A stretch of 31,968 bases of DNA from NCBI GenBank assembly GCA_019649035.1, contig BMAT01002950.1, positions 19,646 through 51,613 on the forward strand, written 5' to 3'. Made by a program: the position numbers and the translations under genes. This DNA is from Elysia marginata (Eukaryota; Mollusca; Gastropoda; Plakobranchidae). The notes beneath the pieces were generated by a model. That model made no database searches. It was given only the letters and a program-made list of their open reading frames with translations, and had not been told where the DNA came from. Positions 1 through 14,899 of the stretch are shown here, in pieces. How positions within the stretch are numbered: position 1 is the stretch's first letter; each line of letters opens with the position of its first letter.

Positions 1-44
1 TTGTAAAAAGCGCTATATAAATTTAGATATTATTATTATTATTA
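1..44 (+). repeat. 3' end of a SINE/LINE-type repeat with (ATT)n tail, cut by window start
   Basis: The window opens with a GCGCTATATAAAT-type motif followed by an (ATT)n run at about 29-44. This layout (a short CTATATAAA-type end followed by a simple repeat) is typical of the 3' ends of L2/CR1-like LINEs and the SINEs they mobilise. Only the tail is visible, so the family cannot be named. It lies inside the HADHB intron upstream of the first visible exon. Confidence 0.45.
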
Positions 45-192
45 ATTCTTCTTGAAAAAATCTATGTCTTTTCCAGATTCCATATTTGTAATTGCAATGA
101 TGCTCTCACTGGAACTAAAAACAAATTTGTTGATAGAATTGAATTTTTTATATAATTATTTGCAATTTTAAGTTGCTATGTTGTTTTGCTAG

Positions 193-5482
<5,290 letters not shown>

Positions 5483-7072
5483 ACTTGAAATAGTGCAGCC
5501 AAGAAACCTTTGACATGTGATTTAAGAATAATTGAAGCAATGAGATAGTGTTTGCAAGGAGATGACCGAAGAAAATGTTGTACCTTACATCAAAACTTTT
5601 TAAGGACAACTGTGGCGGTACTAGTATTGAATAGATAAAAGTTGTGGGAAAGGTAATTGAAGAAACCTCTCTTTTTTTCATGTTACTTATATTTTTTCTC
5701 AGGAACAATTATGAAATCTTCATGAGGTTTGCTCACCTACATAGAAATACTGTAGTCAAATTTCGTTGTTCATTTACAGGCTGTGTATTTTTCATATTGT
5801 AAATTTTAAAAAAGAAAAGCAATTTTCTAGCAAAAGTGTTGTTTTTTTTTCAAATGTAATGTTTCTAAAGTTTTTGTTATTTGTTGACTTTTTTTTTCAA
5901 ATCTCTTTGATGACTGTTCGCTGTTTTTTGACCTGTCATGAAAAAAAAAATCATAACAATGAAATTTACTTTTTTAATTTTTATACTCCATGTTATATGT
6001 GTAAAAAGTTTGAAGGAGGCAATGTGTGCATTGAACGTTTTTCTCTCACATTGGGCACATTTTGTGGTAAATCCCATAGAGGTAAAAATCAAAGGCCTTA
6101 TGTACATAATGTATTCGTTGTTTTTGTTTTGTTTTAATGGCTGACAGTGACGGGGAGGATTGTGAGTAAGAGGTATTACTGTTGAATTGAGTTTTTATAT
6201 GGTGGTGTGTGCAAACTTGGTTGACTTTTTGTATCAAGTCGTGTCCATGATTGTATTCTAATGTACAAGGCAATATAAATTATTATTTGCTTGTATATTA
6301 ACTGAAATTGTTAACTGGCTTTTTTATTTGGTGTTGATAATTTCCTACGACAAAGAGCACCATATATTGTCATATTTTTTTTTGCTGTCCAGAAACACAA
6401 TATTCTCTATTGCTAGTTCAAAAATGGATGTAGTATTTTGTTTAGTAAAAACATGTGTATTGTTTCATTTTTTTTTTCAATCGAATAATGTGTAACCTAA
6501 CCACACTGATTTACAAGATTTTTAATGACAGGATTTAAGAGTGTGGACCCAAAGAGAGTATATTGTTCTAAAACTAAAAAAAATTTGAGGCACAATAATG
6601 ATGGTGCACCTTCATTTAGATAAATGTGTAGGTCTACACACTTTTGAAATGTCTCTCTAAGGCTACCCTGTACATGCATTCCTTTCACCATTAGTCATAA
6701 GTCAAATGTTTTATGTCAACATTTGTCTCTGAATATTTTCCATTTCTCAACTGTCAGGTTTAATTTTTTTTTTTTTTTAAATGAAAGAAGTCTTAAAGAT
6801 AAATTTTTTTGTTGATCATGTTTTGTATCGAATTGATCATCATGCATTTGGTTGTCCAAAGTTTTGCTTCATAAAGAAAAAAATAGTGCTTTGCCTAGTG
6901 CGAATGTTGTTGTTGGCTTGGGTGAAGAGAATGTGCTCAAGCATCATCTTGTTTATTACAAAGATTAACAAAGATACGTTTCCAACAGACAATTTCGAAA
7001 TGCAAGTTTAGACCATTCTAGTTGCCTTTTTCTTTGGCTTCTAACAATCAAATCTAGTAGTCAATTCACACA

Positions 7073-7078
7073 AATAAA
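7073..7078 (+). terminator. Candidate poly(A) signal AATAAA
   Basis: First canonical AATAAA downstream of the HADHB stop. A match to the hexamer alone is weak evidence. Confidence 0.3.
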
Positions 7079-7535
7079 AACTTGATTTCTATATCTCAAC
7101 AATAAGAACATTTTGTTTACTGAGCATGAATCTGAAGAGTAGGTCAGTACCGGTACAGTTGTATTGGTGTGATGTTTTTGTTATAAATCGTTATAAATCA
7201 ATGATTTTGGCCTATGTTTATTCTGTTTGTATATCCATTTTTTTAGCTATTAAAAAATCAAAGTAGAGTAGGTACAAAATTGTTAAAAGGCTTTGGAGTT
7301 CTTGAATGTAAATGACAAACCTGTAAGAGGAGAAAATAATTGTTATTTTTATTTTTGTAAAAACAATTGTCACCAAAAGAATTGAGGTTAAGGCCCTGCT
7401 TTTTTAAAGTTTTCTCACGTAACTTAAATTTTGTTTTTGGTCTTTGTTATTTTTTTTTTTTGTAAGTGTAAGACTACATCTTATGAGGAATTTATCAAAG
7501 AACAATTTTTTGTCCCTATACAAAATGAAACATTT

Positions 7536-7541
7536 AATAAA
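7536..7541 (+). terminator. Candidate poly(A) signal AATAAA
   Basis: Canonical hexamer followed within 25-35 bases by a T/GT-rich stretch (TTGTTGTTTTG), the usual downstream element layout. Confidence 0.35.
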
Positions 7542-7644
7542 GTACTCTTCTACTCTTTGTTGTTTTGTTTTTTTTTACTTTTTTTTTTGCATTGCTTTCA
7601 AGACAACTGTTCTTGTTGTTGTGAACGAGGGCTGGTAACAAAGT

Positions 7645-7650
7645 AATAAA
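7645..7650 (+). terminator. Candidate poly(A) signal AATAAA
   Basis: AATAAA followed by an A run. It is preceded by GT-rich sequence rather than followed by it, so it is weaker than 7536. Confidence 0.25.
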
Positions 7651-8473
7651 AAAAATCATCTCAACTTTTTTAAAAAGGAAACTGAATTGGATTGAGTAAC
7701 AACCCTAACCATCACAAGAACACAAGCAGAATGTTGCCAAGTTGTGATAAGGTTATCAAAGTGGACCCACAGCTAAAAGTTTGCAACACTGCATTGAGTG
7801 ATTGACTCTAGATATTTCAAAGACTGACTCACAGATGCAAGAAAAGATCATTCATTTGTCTAATGGTCAGGGCGAAGGAGACGGGAGTCAGAAATTTTTT
7901 AGCGATTCAAAAAGGACTATTTTTACTTCTTTTTCTCTTTATTCTAATTCAATCAACAAAAATATTCATATATTTCCACAAAATCTTAATGATATGAATT
8001 TTTTCATGTTTGAAAGCTATGCAAAAATATATTGTTGAAACAGCAACGACAACAAAGATGGAAACCGGGACATCCAGTTCATTCACCTAGGACGTGAGAC
8101 ATTTAGACCTGGGATACAGTGAAAGATCAAAGAGTTAAATGCCAAAGCAGTTGATAGAATACATTAATTGCCTCCGAGTCCATGCCTGGTGCAACGATGG
8201 AGAGGTTGTTCCTGCGGTGACCCGGTATGGTGCGTTAAATTAGATTAATCGGCTGCCATAGAAATTGTTCAATTGACCACTGTGGTTAAGTAGCATAGCA
8301 CACTTAATCCACGTACCATATGTGTTTACTGATTACGGCACAAAACTTCTTCTGCACCCATGCAACATTCGGTGACATTCAGTTTTCCTACCAACCCCAT
8401 TGTTAATTTATGTCCCCCCAAAAATTGGGGCTAGACGTGTACAAAAACTACATAGACAATGAGTTAAGCTTGA
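7651..8473. other. Unassigned, less AT-rich sequence; possible transposon relic
   Basis: Base composition becomes more even here. Short coding-like stretches in all plus frames are broken by stops. No named family recognised. It may be the upstream part of the relic at 8474-9240. Confidence 0.3.
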
Positions 8474-8962
8474 AAGGGTCACTGCCTCGGAGACACTTTT
8501 GGTGCACTTCAGACTGTTGGGCTGTCACACCAACGGAGTGATATTAACCAGCTTGGTGGAGTTAGTCTAAGACAAACTACATGTAATGGTTTTCTTGAGC
8601 ATGTCATGAAACATAAGGGCACCACATTTCCAGAAGAGAGGTTCCACGACGCAACAAAATTAAAAGATCCATCATCCCCATTGTGCAGTAAGTTTAGAAG
8701 ATCAAAGTGAAGTAATCTATTCTGCAAAATGACGAATAGCTATACATGTATTCTGGGACGTTTTTTTATTAGGTGTCTTGCTCAAAGGATAGTGCGTTCA
8801 TGCTGCTCACAATCGTGTGACAATGGCACAAGTCATAGAGAAGCTGTGTGCCAAGACGGTAGTGCTCGTCAACACAATAAAACAGCTTACATGCGCAGGT
8901 TGAACTTGAAAGTTGATGGGATTGATCGATGGAGATCACGTTTTAACCACTCTACATCATAG
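8474..8962 (+). pseudogene. Unidentified nearly open frame with one in-frame stop
   Basis: In one plus frame, 163 codons between the stop at 8471-8473 and the stop ending at 8962 are interrupted only by TGA at 8708-8710. That is long for this AT-rich DNA. The first part reads, in pieces, GDTFGALQTVGLSHQ, RSDINQLGGVSLRQ and KGTTFPEERFHDATKL; the second part has LAQRIVRSCC and NKTAYMRRL. There is no ATG near the start. INQLGGV and QRIV recall the paired domain of PAX proteins, but the spacing and the intervening residues do not fit, so I do not claim it. It is more likely a decayed exon or transposon coding piece. The minus strand is also open for 72 codons at 8509-8727, which lowers certainty about the strand. 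Confidence 0.3.
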
Positions 8963-9040
8963 TCGCCTCATATTCATAGGCTTTTCTTTGTACCATATGA
9001 CTGACAATCATCTGAAGCGTCACTGAGGGGAAAAGATAGA

Positions 9041-9240
9041 GGTATTCCATTGAAAATGTTCATAATTGGCTCTCAAAACTAAATGCGAAATTCTTTAGGG
9101 AGGGGTGAATGTTATTTAGTTTCCCATTGGAAGATGTTCACATTCATAGGGACTATTATTGAGAAATCGCTGAATCAATGCTTCATGACCTGTCAGTGTT
9201 CATGAGTGTGATGTCTAAAACTTTAACTTGAGAAATTGCC
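9041..9240 (+). repeat. Unnamed repeat element, plus copy
   Basis: 9041-9098 aligns to the reverse complement of 12126-12183 at about 43 of 58 bases by eye. The plus frame reads YSIENVHNWLSKLNAKF against YPIEKV-stop-DWFSKFHAKF on the other copy, so the similarity is also visible as protein. Patchy similarity continues downstream (AGTTTCCC, ATTCATAGGGA). Probably part of an old transposon coding region; the family is unknown. Confidence 0.5.
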
Positions 9241-9410
9241 TTTAAAGTGTATAATCGTTTGCCTTTAGAAGCAAATCTGATTTTCTGGGGAAAGAGGGAT
9301 GGCCCATATTATGCTGATATTGTACAAATATAATTATATTGAAAGTATCAGTCAAGATTATGTCAAACATGATTCATGTAACAAATGAAAACGTGGATGT
9401 CTACAACCAA

Positions 9411-9479
9411 CCTCAAAGTACAAATAGTACGCCTGACCTTATTCTTTTCAGCAATCTGCCAGTAGCTAAGCCTTCGTAG
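9411..9479 (+). pseudogene. Possible LINE endonuclease scrap
   Basis: A short plus frame reading PQSTNSTPDLILFSNLP then a stop at 9477-9479. NSTPDL-[IV]-x-x-S resembles the stretch before the SDH motif of LINE endonucleases. It lies upstream of, and in the same direction as, the reverse transcriptase remains, so it may be the 5' part of that LINE. No SDH follows. Confidence 0.3.
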
Positions 9480-9624
9480 GCCAGTAGCAAATGATTTTGA
9501 AGAGGTCGCCATTGCTCTATATATGACCGATGTGAAATATTTTTAAGCTGTAAAAATCTTGATATACATATCTAACAATGTATAGGATCAGTATCCTGGA
9601 AATTTCAGACGGACTTATCTTGTA

Positions 9625-9720
9625 TCTAAATTGTTTAGACGAGAGGACACTGCAAGAATTTCTTGTTAAAGTTGTCTCTAAATTGTTTGGACGAGAGGAC
9701 TCTACAACAATTTTACGACG
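9625..9720 (+). repeat. 52-bp imperfect tandem duplication
   Basis: TCTAAATTGTTT-[AG]-GACGAGAGGAC begins at 9625 and again at 9677, with further matches after it. It lies within probable LINE coding remains and looks like a local slippage or duplication. Confidence 0.6.
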
Positions 9721-9739
9721 CCTGTTCCATAAATAATCA

Positions 9740-11371
9740 TATTTCAGCTATCTAAGAAATCTTAATGGCACCATCAATTTGGACCAAAGTAAATTGCTGT
9801 GTTAGCTAAGTACTTTAAAAAGTCATCACCGCTGCCCAATGGTTTTTGCAATTGACGCAGTATGCTACCAGGTGATCATATTCAATCCTTTATCCAGCAC
9901 TTTAAAAGCGATCTTTGGAACTACATTAACTAATCTATCCGTCTGATTAAGAATTTTTCTGAGGAAATAATAATTTATCGTCACCTCTACCCTCCCCCAA
10001 ACCACGAGGATATGATCCTCCCAAGTTTGCGATATCCAGTTTGCTCGGAATAGTCTGGCAATCATTTTCGAAAAGACAACCACCTTTCTTAATAGATCTA
10101 GATCCACACCTACACTAAATCAAATCAAAACAAATTTGCCAAAAAGTTAATGTTTTGAGAGTTGACTGAACGCTTTCTCAACCAAAGCGGATTTAGGGAA
10201 GGGAGGAGCACTTCCGATATAGTGTGGAGTCACAGATGGCTAGTAAGCAAGACCTATGCCGAGAACATAGACTTTTTTTAATAACAGGCTTTGAATGATT
10301 GATATGTCCAGTGCCTTTGACATTACAGACAGACACCTTCTCCTTGACATACTGAAGAATATCATTATTGAAGACGAACTACGCATAATCAGATACTTGC
10401 TTAGTAACACAGAACTATCTATAAAGCTGAAAATATCATCAAAAACAGAATCATTCAAGTCAAATATTGCCTCAGCACTATCTTATTCATCGTCTACTTA
10501 GAACATGCGCTCAAAAACATACGGAAGATCGAGACACTCTACACTCAAAACACTTTAGAACCGGCATACGCAGACGACGTTGACTTAGTTTCGACAACTG
10601 ACTTTGTCGACGTAGAAACAACTCAAAAAGAGTTAGCAGACTTCAGGTTAATGTTAATACCAACAAAACTGAATACACACTCGTTCAAAAAGAAGGAAAG
10701 ATTGGAAAAAAGTGAAGAAAGTAGGCTTATTGCTGGGAGATACAGAAGATATTGAAAGAAGGAAACAATTATCCAACCTCGCCCTACAAAAGCTGTCAAG
10801 CATCTGGATAAGAAACGACAAGGTGAAACAAGTAACAAGACTAAACCTATGCCGAGCACTGGTGAAGTCAATACTTCTGTATAACTGCGGCTCATGGTCT
10901 CTGACAAAGCAAGAAGAACACAAATTAAACACTTTCCACCGCAGGCAATTAAGAACAATCCTCAATATCAAGTATCTCACAGTTATCAAAAACAATGCTC
11001 TCTATCAGAAGACGGGTGAAACTCTCATATCTTTAACCATTCTCAAAGCGCGATGGCGACTTTTCGGTCATATTTTAAGACAGGCCATCAATACACCACC
11101 CAACGTTGCAATGACTAAATACTTCAAGACGGAGGGAAGCAAACTACGAGGCCGACCAAAAACATCGATTGTAACCACACTACGACGAGACCTCACGAGT
11201 CACAACAACGATCACTGGCCAACTAGATTACATTCAATTAATGACCTTGACCACCTTCGCGACATAGCACAGAACAGATCCGACTGGAAGCACCTGACAA
11301 CAGCAATAATACAGATCAGCCCAGGCAGAGACGTCAGTCGACGTCGCAGCGGACGGGCATTAATTAACTAA
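9740..11371 (+). pseudogene. Decayed non-LTR retrotransposon (LINE-A) reverse transcriptase and C-terminal region
   Basis: Reverse transcriptase blocks lie in order but in shifting frames. SGFREGRSTSDIVWSHRW is in the frame of 10168, ending at TAA after DFF. MIDMSSAFDITDRHLLLDIL starts at 10295 in another frame. EHALKNIRKIE starts at 10501, and the catalytic AYADDVDLVST has YADD at 10567-10578. The C-terminal region runs to TAA at 11371 with HRRQLRTIL, ARWRLFGHILRQ and RGRPKTS motifs typical of LINE C-termini. At least three frameshifts make it non-functional. 9740-10167 holds weak LINE-like pieces only (for example LRNLNGTINLDQSKLLC). I cannot assign the clade safely. A related C-terminal fragment occurs at 31590-31968. 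Confidence 0.85.
10712..11371 (+). pseudogene. Longest intact frame of LINE-A: C-terminal part of the reverse transcriptase protein
   Basis: An open frame of about 219 codons begins in KKVGLLLGD (block after the YADD palm motif) and continues through the thumb and C-terminal region to the stop at 11371. There is no ATG at the start; it begins by frameshift from the upstream frame near 10640-10697, so it is a fragment of a longer protein rather than a gene. Landmarks: QVTRLNLCRALVKSILLYNC, HRRQLRTILNIKY, ARWRLFGHILRQ, GRPKTSIVTTLRRDL, DLDHLRDIAQNRSDW. Confidence 0.8.
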
Positions 11372-11656
11372 CTTTCTCAACCAACGTTGCCACGAACGAT
11401 ATCACATTTGAGGTTGCTATGTCACATTTGGAAATGCAGTATGTTCTACTTGGTGTATCATTTATTTGCATTTGAAGTTTCGTGACGCTTTTTTAATGGA
11501 AAAACAGTATTCGCATTTTAACTTGCGATGCCGTAATTATTTTTCTTGCGATGTAACATTTGATTGTGCTATGTTATATATGAATTTACTATGTTCCCAA
11601 ATGGAGGGAAAATACATTTATGTAGTCACTATTACTATTATTCCTAGTATTATTAT
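11372..11656 (+). repeat. Probable 3' UTR and (ATT)-rich tail of LINE-A
   Basis: After the LINE stop there are repeated CACATTTG and GCTATGT words (for example at 11403-11437). The stretch ends in an ATTACTATTATT...TATTATTATCC microsatellite-like tail near 11630-11656, the usual end of many LINEs. Confidence 0.45.
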
Positions 11657-11699
11657 CCAACAGGCTCTATTGGACTGTTTCAGTAGTAATCTCTTTTGT

Positions 11700-12600
11700 G
11701 TGTAAAATTCAGAGGGTATACTCACCAGCGAACTCTTTTGTTGGCGTAGCAGTTTATTCAAATAACTTCAGTGCTAAAGCTAAGCCTATAAACTCACCTT
11801 TGTTCAAGGAGAACTACTCTCAAGGAATTTAAAAAATTCAAGGAACAGTCCCATATGCCTTGGTAGACAACCTACTGTACATTCCCTGAGCTTTGCAAAA
11901 CAGCGCCCTCACAAGGGCGATAAAGCTGGAGGCACCGAAGAGTACATGTACTTCAAGCAAGTACTTACCATGGTGACGAGCACAGAAGGCGGCACTGAGA
12001 AGTGTTAAGAATGTCAAATATGCTTAAAACCTACATTGGTTTACTGGTCAGTTCTCGATGTTATCCCCAAGATGGATTATGCACCTATGCGAGCGGGAGA
12101 CTAAGGAATAGATAACTTACTGGTATCCAAAAATTTCGCATGAAATTTTGAGAACCAATCCTAAACTTTTTCAATGGGATATTCGACACATTAAAACCTA
12201 ATGTCTTTTAAAGGTTGCGCTTTATATGCGCAAACATGACTATTTATGGTCAGATGATTCCATCATAATATTGCCAAGCCAGGATTGTGGGGTAGATGTG
12301 GTATGGCATCCAATCGATTATATAGGCCACGTGTAGATCAATCTTTTCCGCCGCCAACCTAGCAATCCATTGGGCCCAATAATAGCTGAAGTGGTATCTC
12401 TGCCATCATGTCCGTACATCCCCTTGCCAAAACATTCTCTAAGACAAAGACCTGTGAAGATTGTGGTCTGCTGTCAACTGCTTCGGGACCCATCAGTATC
12501 CCAAAATCTAAAACTCTATGTCTTGCAACCAGTCCAAATGTGTCGGTTGTCACAATATTCACATTCCAAAGCGTTGCTTTTTTTTTTTTTTTATTAATTT
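11700..12600 (-). repeat. Unnamed repeat element, minus copy and surrounding relic
   Basis: 12126-12183 is the inverted partner of 9041-9098. Upstream on the minus strand a 67-codon frame (12562-12359) reads MNIVTTDTFGLVARHR, VLDFGILMGPEAVDSR and DMMAEIPLQLLLGPMDC. It is probably the preceding part of the same relic, but the plus strand is open there too. I cannot name the protein family. Ends were not found. Confidence 0.35.
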
Positions 12601-13080
12601 CTGTTTTTCTCAGCCAAACGTACTAAAACTTCATCAAAATTAATAGATTTTAAGGGAAGAAAATCAAACTTGTGCTGGTTGAAAATAATTATAGATAAAA
12701 GATAGTTTTATACGACTTTATCATGTTAGGTTTTCCGTCATCAGACTCATTTTATTGGTCGCGAGATTGAATGCTACAAGTTAAGCTTTTTGCCACTTCT
12801 CTTCCTTGATTAGCTAGTCAGTCGTGACAAAGTTCCGCTCATGGATTAACGATTGAAATGCGCACAAAGCTAGGATTGTCTTCAAAACTAGTGCGGTTTA
12901 ATTTAGAGAAACAGTCACGATGACGAACCTGAATTTTGTTCGTGACCATTGTAATAACATGTGACAAATATTTTCTTGTGGATATCAAGAAGCTGTTTTC
13001 TATTTCAATGCAAACATTCATTGACGTTTCTTTTTTTTTTTTCTTTGCTTTAAGTTTGATTATTCTGAAATGAGGGGTGA
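12601..13080. other. No recognised gene
   Basis: AT-rich sequence with a T run at 13027-13041. The 107-codon minus frame at 12839-13162 overlaps the repeat at 13084 and has no recognisable motif. Confidence 0.5.
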
Positions 13081-13083
13081 TAC

Positions 13084-13265
13084 CCAAATCTACGTCATAA
13101 CTTGGGGAACGCAATCTCTTCCGGATTACTTCTTGCAGACTGTGCACATTTTTCTGTAGCACGATACAGAAAAAATATCACGCATTTGAAAAAAAAACAC
13201 TCTTATAACTTTTGATACACAATTCCGCACCAATCGGTAGATTTAGGTCAAACCATTATCGTGAA
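13084..13265 (+). repeat. Dispersed repeat R1, copy 1
   Basis: Aligns collinearly with 14701-14880, same orientation, with roughly 70% identity by eye and small indels. Shared words include TACGTCA-AACTTGGG, CAATCTCTT, TTTTTCTGTAGCACGA, CTTTTGATAC, AGGTCA and ACCATT. No coding capacity is seen. Family unknown. Confidence 0.6.
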
Positions 13266-13280
13266 TTAAAATTAAAATTT

Positions 13281-14690
13281 TCAAAAGATCTCGTTCACAA
13301 ACTTTAAAAAAAGTTAATCCGTTGAACAAACAGTAGAAAAACTGATGTAGTTTGAAATGAAGTTTCATGTTTTTCCTTTTCTTTTTTCAAAGCTTGAATT
13401 GGTAACTGAATATAAAAGCCATCTTATTGCTCAGAACGTTTTTCTCTTTCCCAATGCTTTATTTGGTCTTAAGTACATTACTCATTAGGATAGAAAAGGG
13501 TATTTTTAATGACCAATATTTTGATTAAAAGGATCCGGTAGAATTTGGTTAATGCTTTTAATTGATAGGCCCTTCGAACCTACAAAATCCAGATTTAATA
13601 TATCTCACATAGGATTTTTATCTAGCACATCCTTGAGTCAATCAAAAACAATGGTTTTGACCCACAGGTCCTGTATATGCCAAAGTGGTTCTCGCTGTTG
13701 GTGCAGAATTTATTATCAAGAGTGCTTTTACATCGTTATTTTTTAGGTGTGTAATATTCTTTTCCACTGCGCCACGCAAAAAAGTGCGCAATCTGCAAAC
13801 GGAAGGTTTAGAGATTTGTGTTTTCCCACGACTCGAGCAACCCTACTGAGACGTAGGTCAGAACCGTTACAAGTAGCCTAATTTTTAGGACGCATTTCAC
13901 AAACTTCGAAGAAAAAAAAAACAAACGTTAGGCGGAAACCACGTAAATAAACTATAACTTAGACCACTTCGCAACCTTGTTCAATTCTGTAGAATGTAAG
14001 TTAGACCTAGCTCTAAAAATTAGATTAAATGTAAAAAATAACCTTGATCAAGAAATCAATATAGATAATCTTGATTTAGAGAAAATCTAGAAGATATCTT
14101 TATTTAGAGTCTGGATTAGGCTTGGGTCTAGTTTAGATTTTGGACATTTTTCTTCCATTTCAGGTTATACGTGGCATATTTTCTTTCGTTGTAGCCTTAG
14201 GGCCTCTAAGCTTTGTGTGTCATGTTTTCTTCCACTTTTGAAGTTGAAGGTCTTTTTCAGGCTTGTAACATGATAAGATCTTAATATTATTTGAAAAGTT
14301 TAAAGAAACGTTTGATGAGACATGCCATTAGTGAAAAACAAGCTTAAGGCGGGTAAGAAAATATTGTAACATGTGACTCATTTGCTTAATAGAAAGAAAT
14401 GTTCAGTTACATTGCTTAAAACTAAAGAGGAAAATTAACACACATCCAAGTTATAGGTTTTAAACGTTATTATCTTTGTTTGTGTGCTTCTTTGTGTGTG
14501 TGCAATAATTTTTACTCTATATATTTAATCGGCGTGTGATTAAACAAGGAAATAGATGAGCTATGCGTGACATTAGATTGACTTTTTTTAGAAAAATGAT
14601 TTCAAACAAAAGGGATTTCATATAATCTAATAGGATATTTTGCCGAGGTTCGGTCTATATCTTTTAAAATTTTTTCAAAGGCTTTCTCAA
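13281..14690. other. No recognised gene; AT-rich with scattered TAGATCTAG-like words
   Basis: Holds no frame with recognisable motifs. A short match to the R1 repeat end (AGGTCAGAACCGTT) lies at about 13855-13868, and AGATCTAG-like words cluster at 13999-14140. No RNA gene seen. Confidence 0.5.
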
Positions 14691-14700
14691 TCAGGGTTCT

Positions 14701-14880
14701 AATCTAAATGTACGTCACAACTTGGGAAAAAAACAATCTCTTTAGCATTCCCTTTTGCAGATTATATTTTTCTGTAGCACGACAGAAAATTATTATGCAG
14801 CTTAAATAAAAAGCTATTTTAGACCACTTTTGATACCCGATTCCAAACTAAGAGATAAATTGAGGTCAGAACCATTGAAA
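14701..14880 (+). repeat. Dispersed repeat R1, copy 2
   Basis: Partner of 13084-13265; see there for the shared words. The two copies are 1.6 kb apart in direct orientation and have diverged too far to be a recent duplication. Confidence 0.6.
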
Positions 14881-14899
14881 ACAATTTTAAATTGGGATG

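Larger units (their letters stand above)
5483..7650 (+). other. Probable HADHB 3' UTR and downstream T-rich DNA
   Basis: After the HADHB stop there are about 2.2 kb of T-rich sequence with homopolymer runs. No frame here looks coding. The open frames on both strands are short and low in complexity. The first canonical AATAAA on the plus strand is at 7073, so a long 3' UTR is possible; a weaker AATATA variant lies near 6271. Confidence 0.5.

Noticed and set aside
5766-6137. 123-codon Phe-rich plus frame and its overlaps
   Set aside because: T-rich low-complexity DNA in the probable 3' UTR; overlapping frames on both strands, no domain.
7700-7710. Telomere-like CCCTAA word
   Set aside because: A single CCCTAA-type word, no tandem array.
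8535-8790. PAX paired-domain exon (INQLGGV ... QRIV)
   Set aside because: Only short matches; about 220 bp of unrelated sequence separates segments that should be about 15 residues apart, and the FVNGRPLP block is missing.
10623-10995. Two minus-strand frames of over 110 codons
   Set aside because: Antisense shadows of the LINE-A reverse transcriptase.
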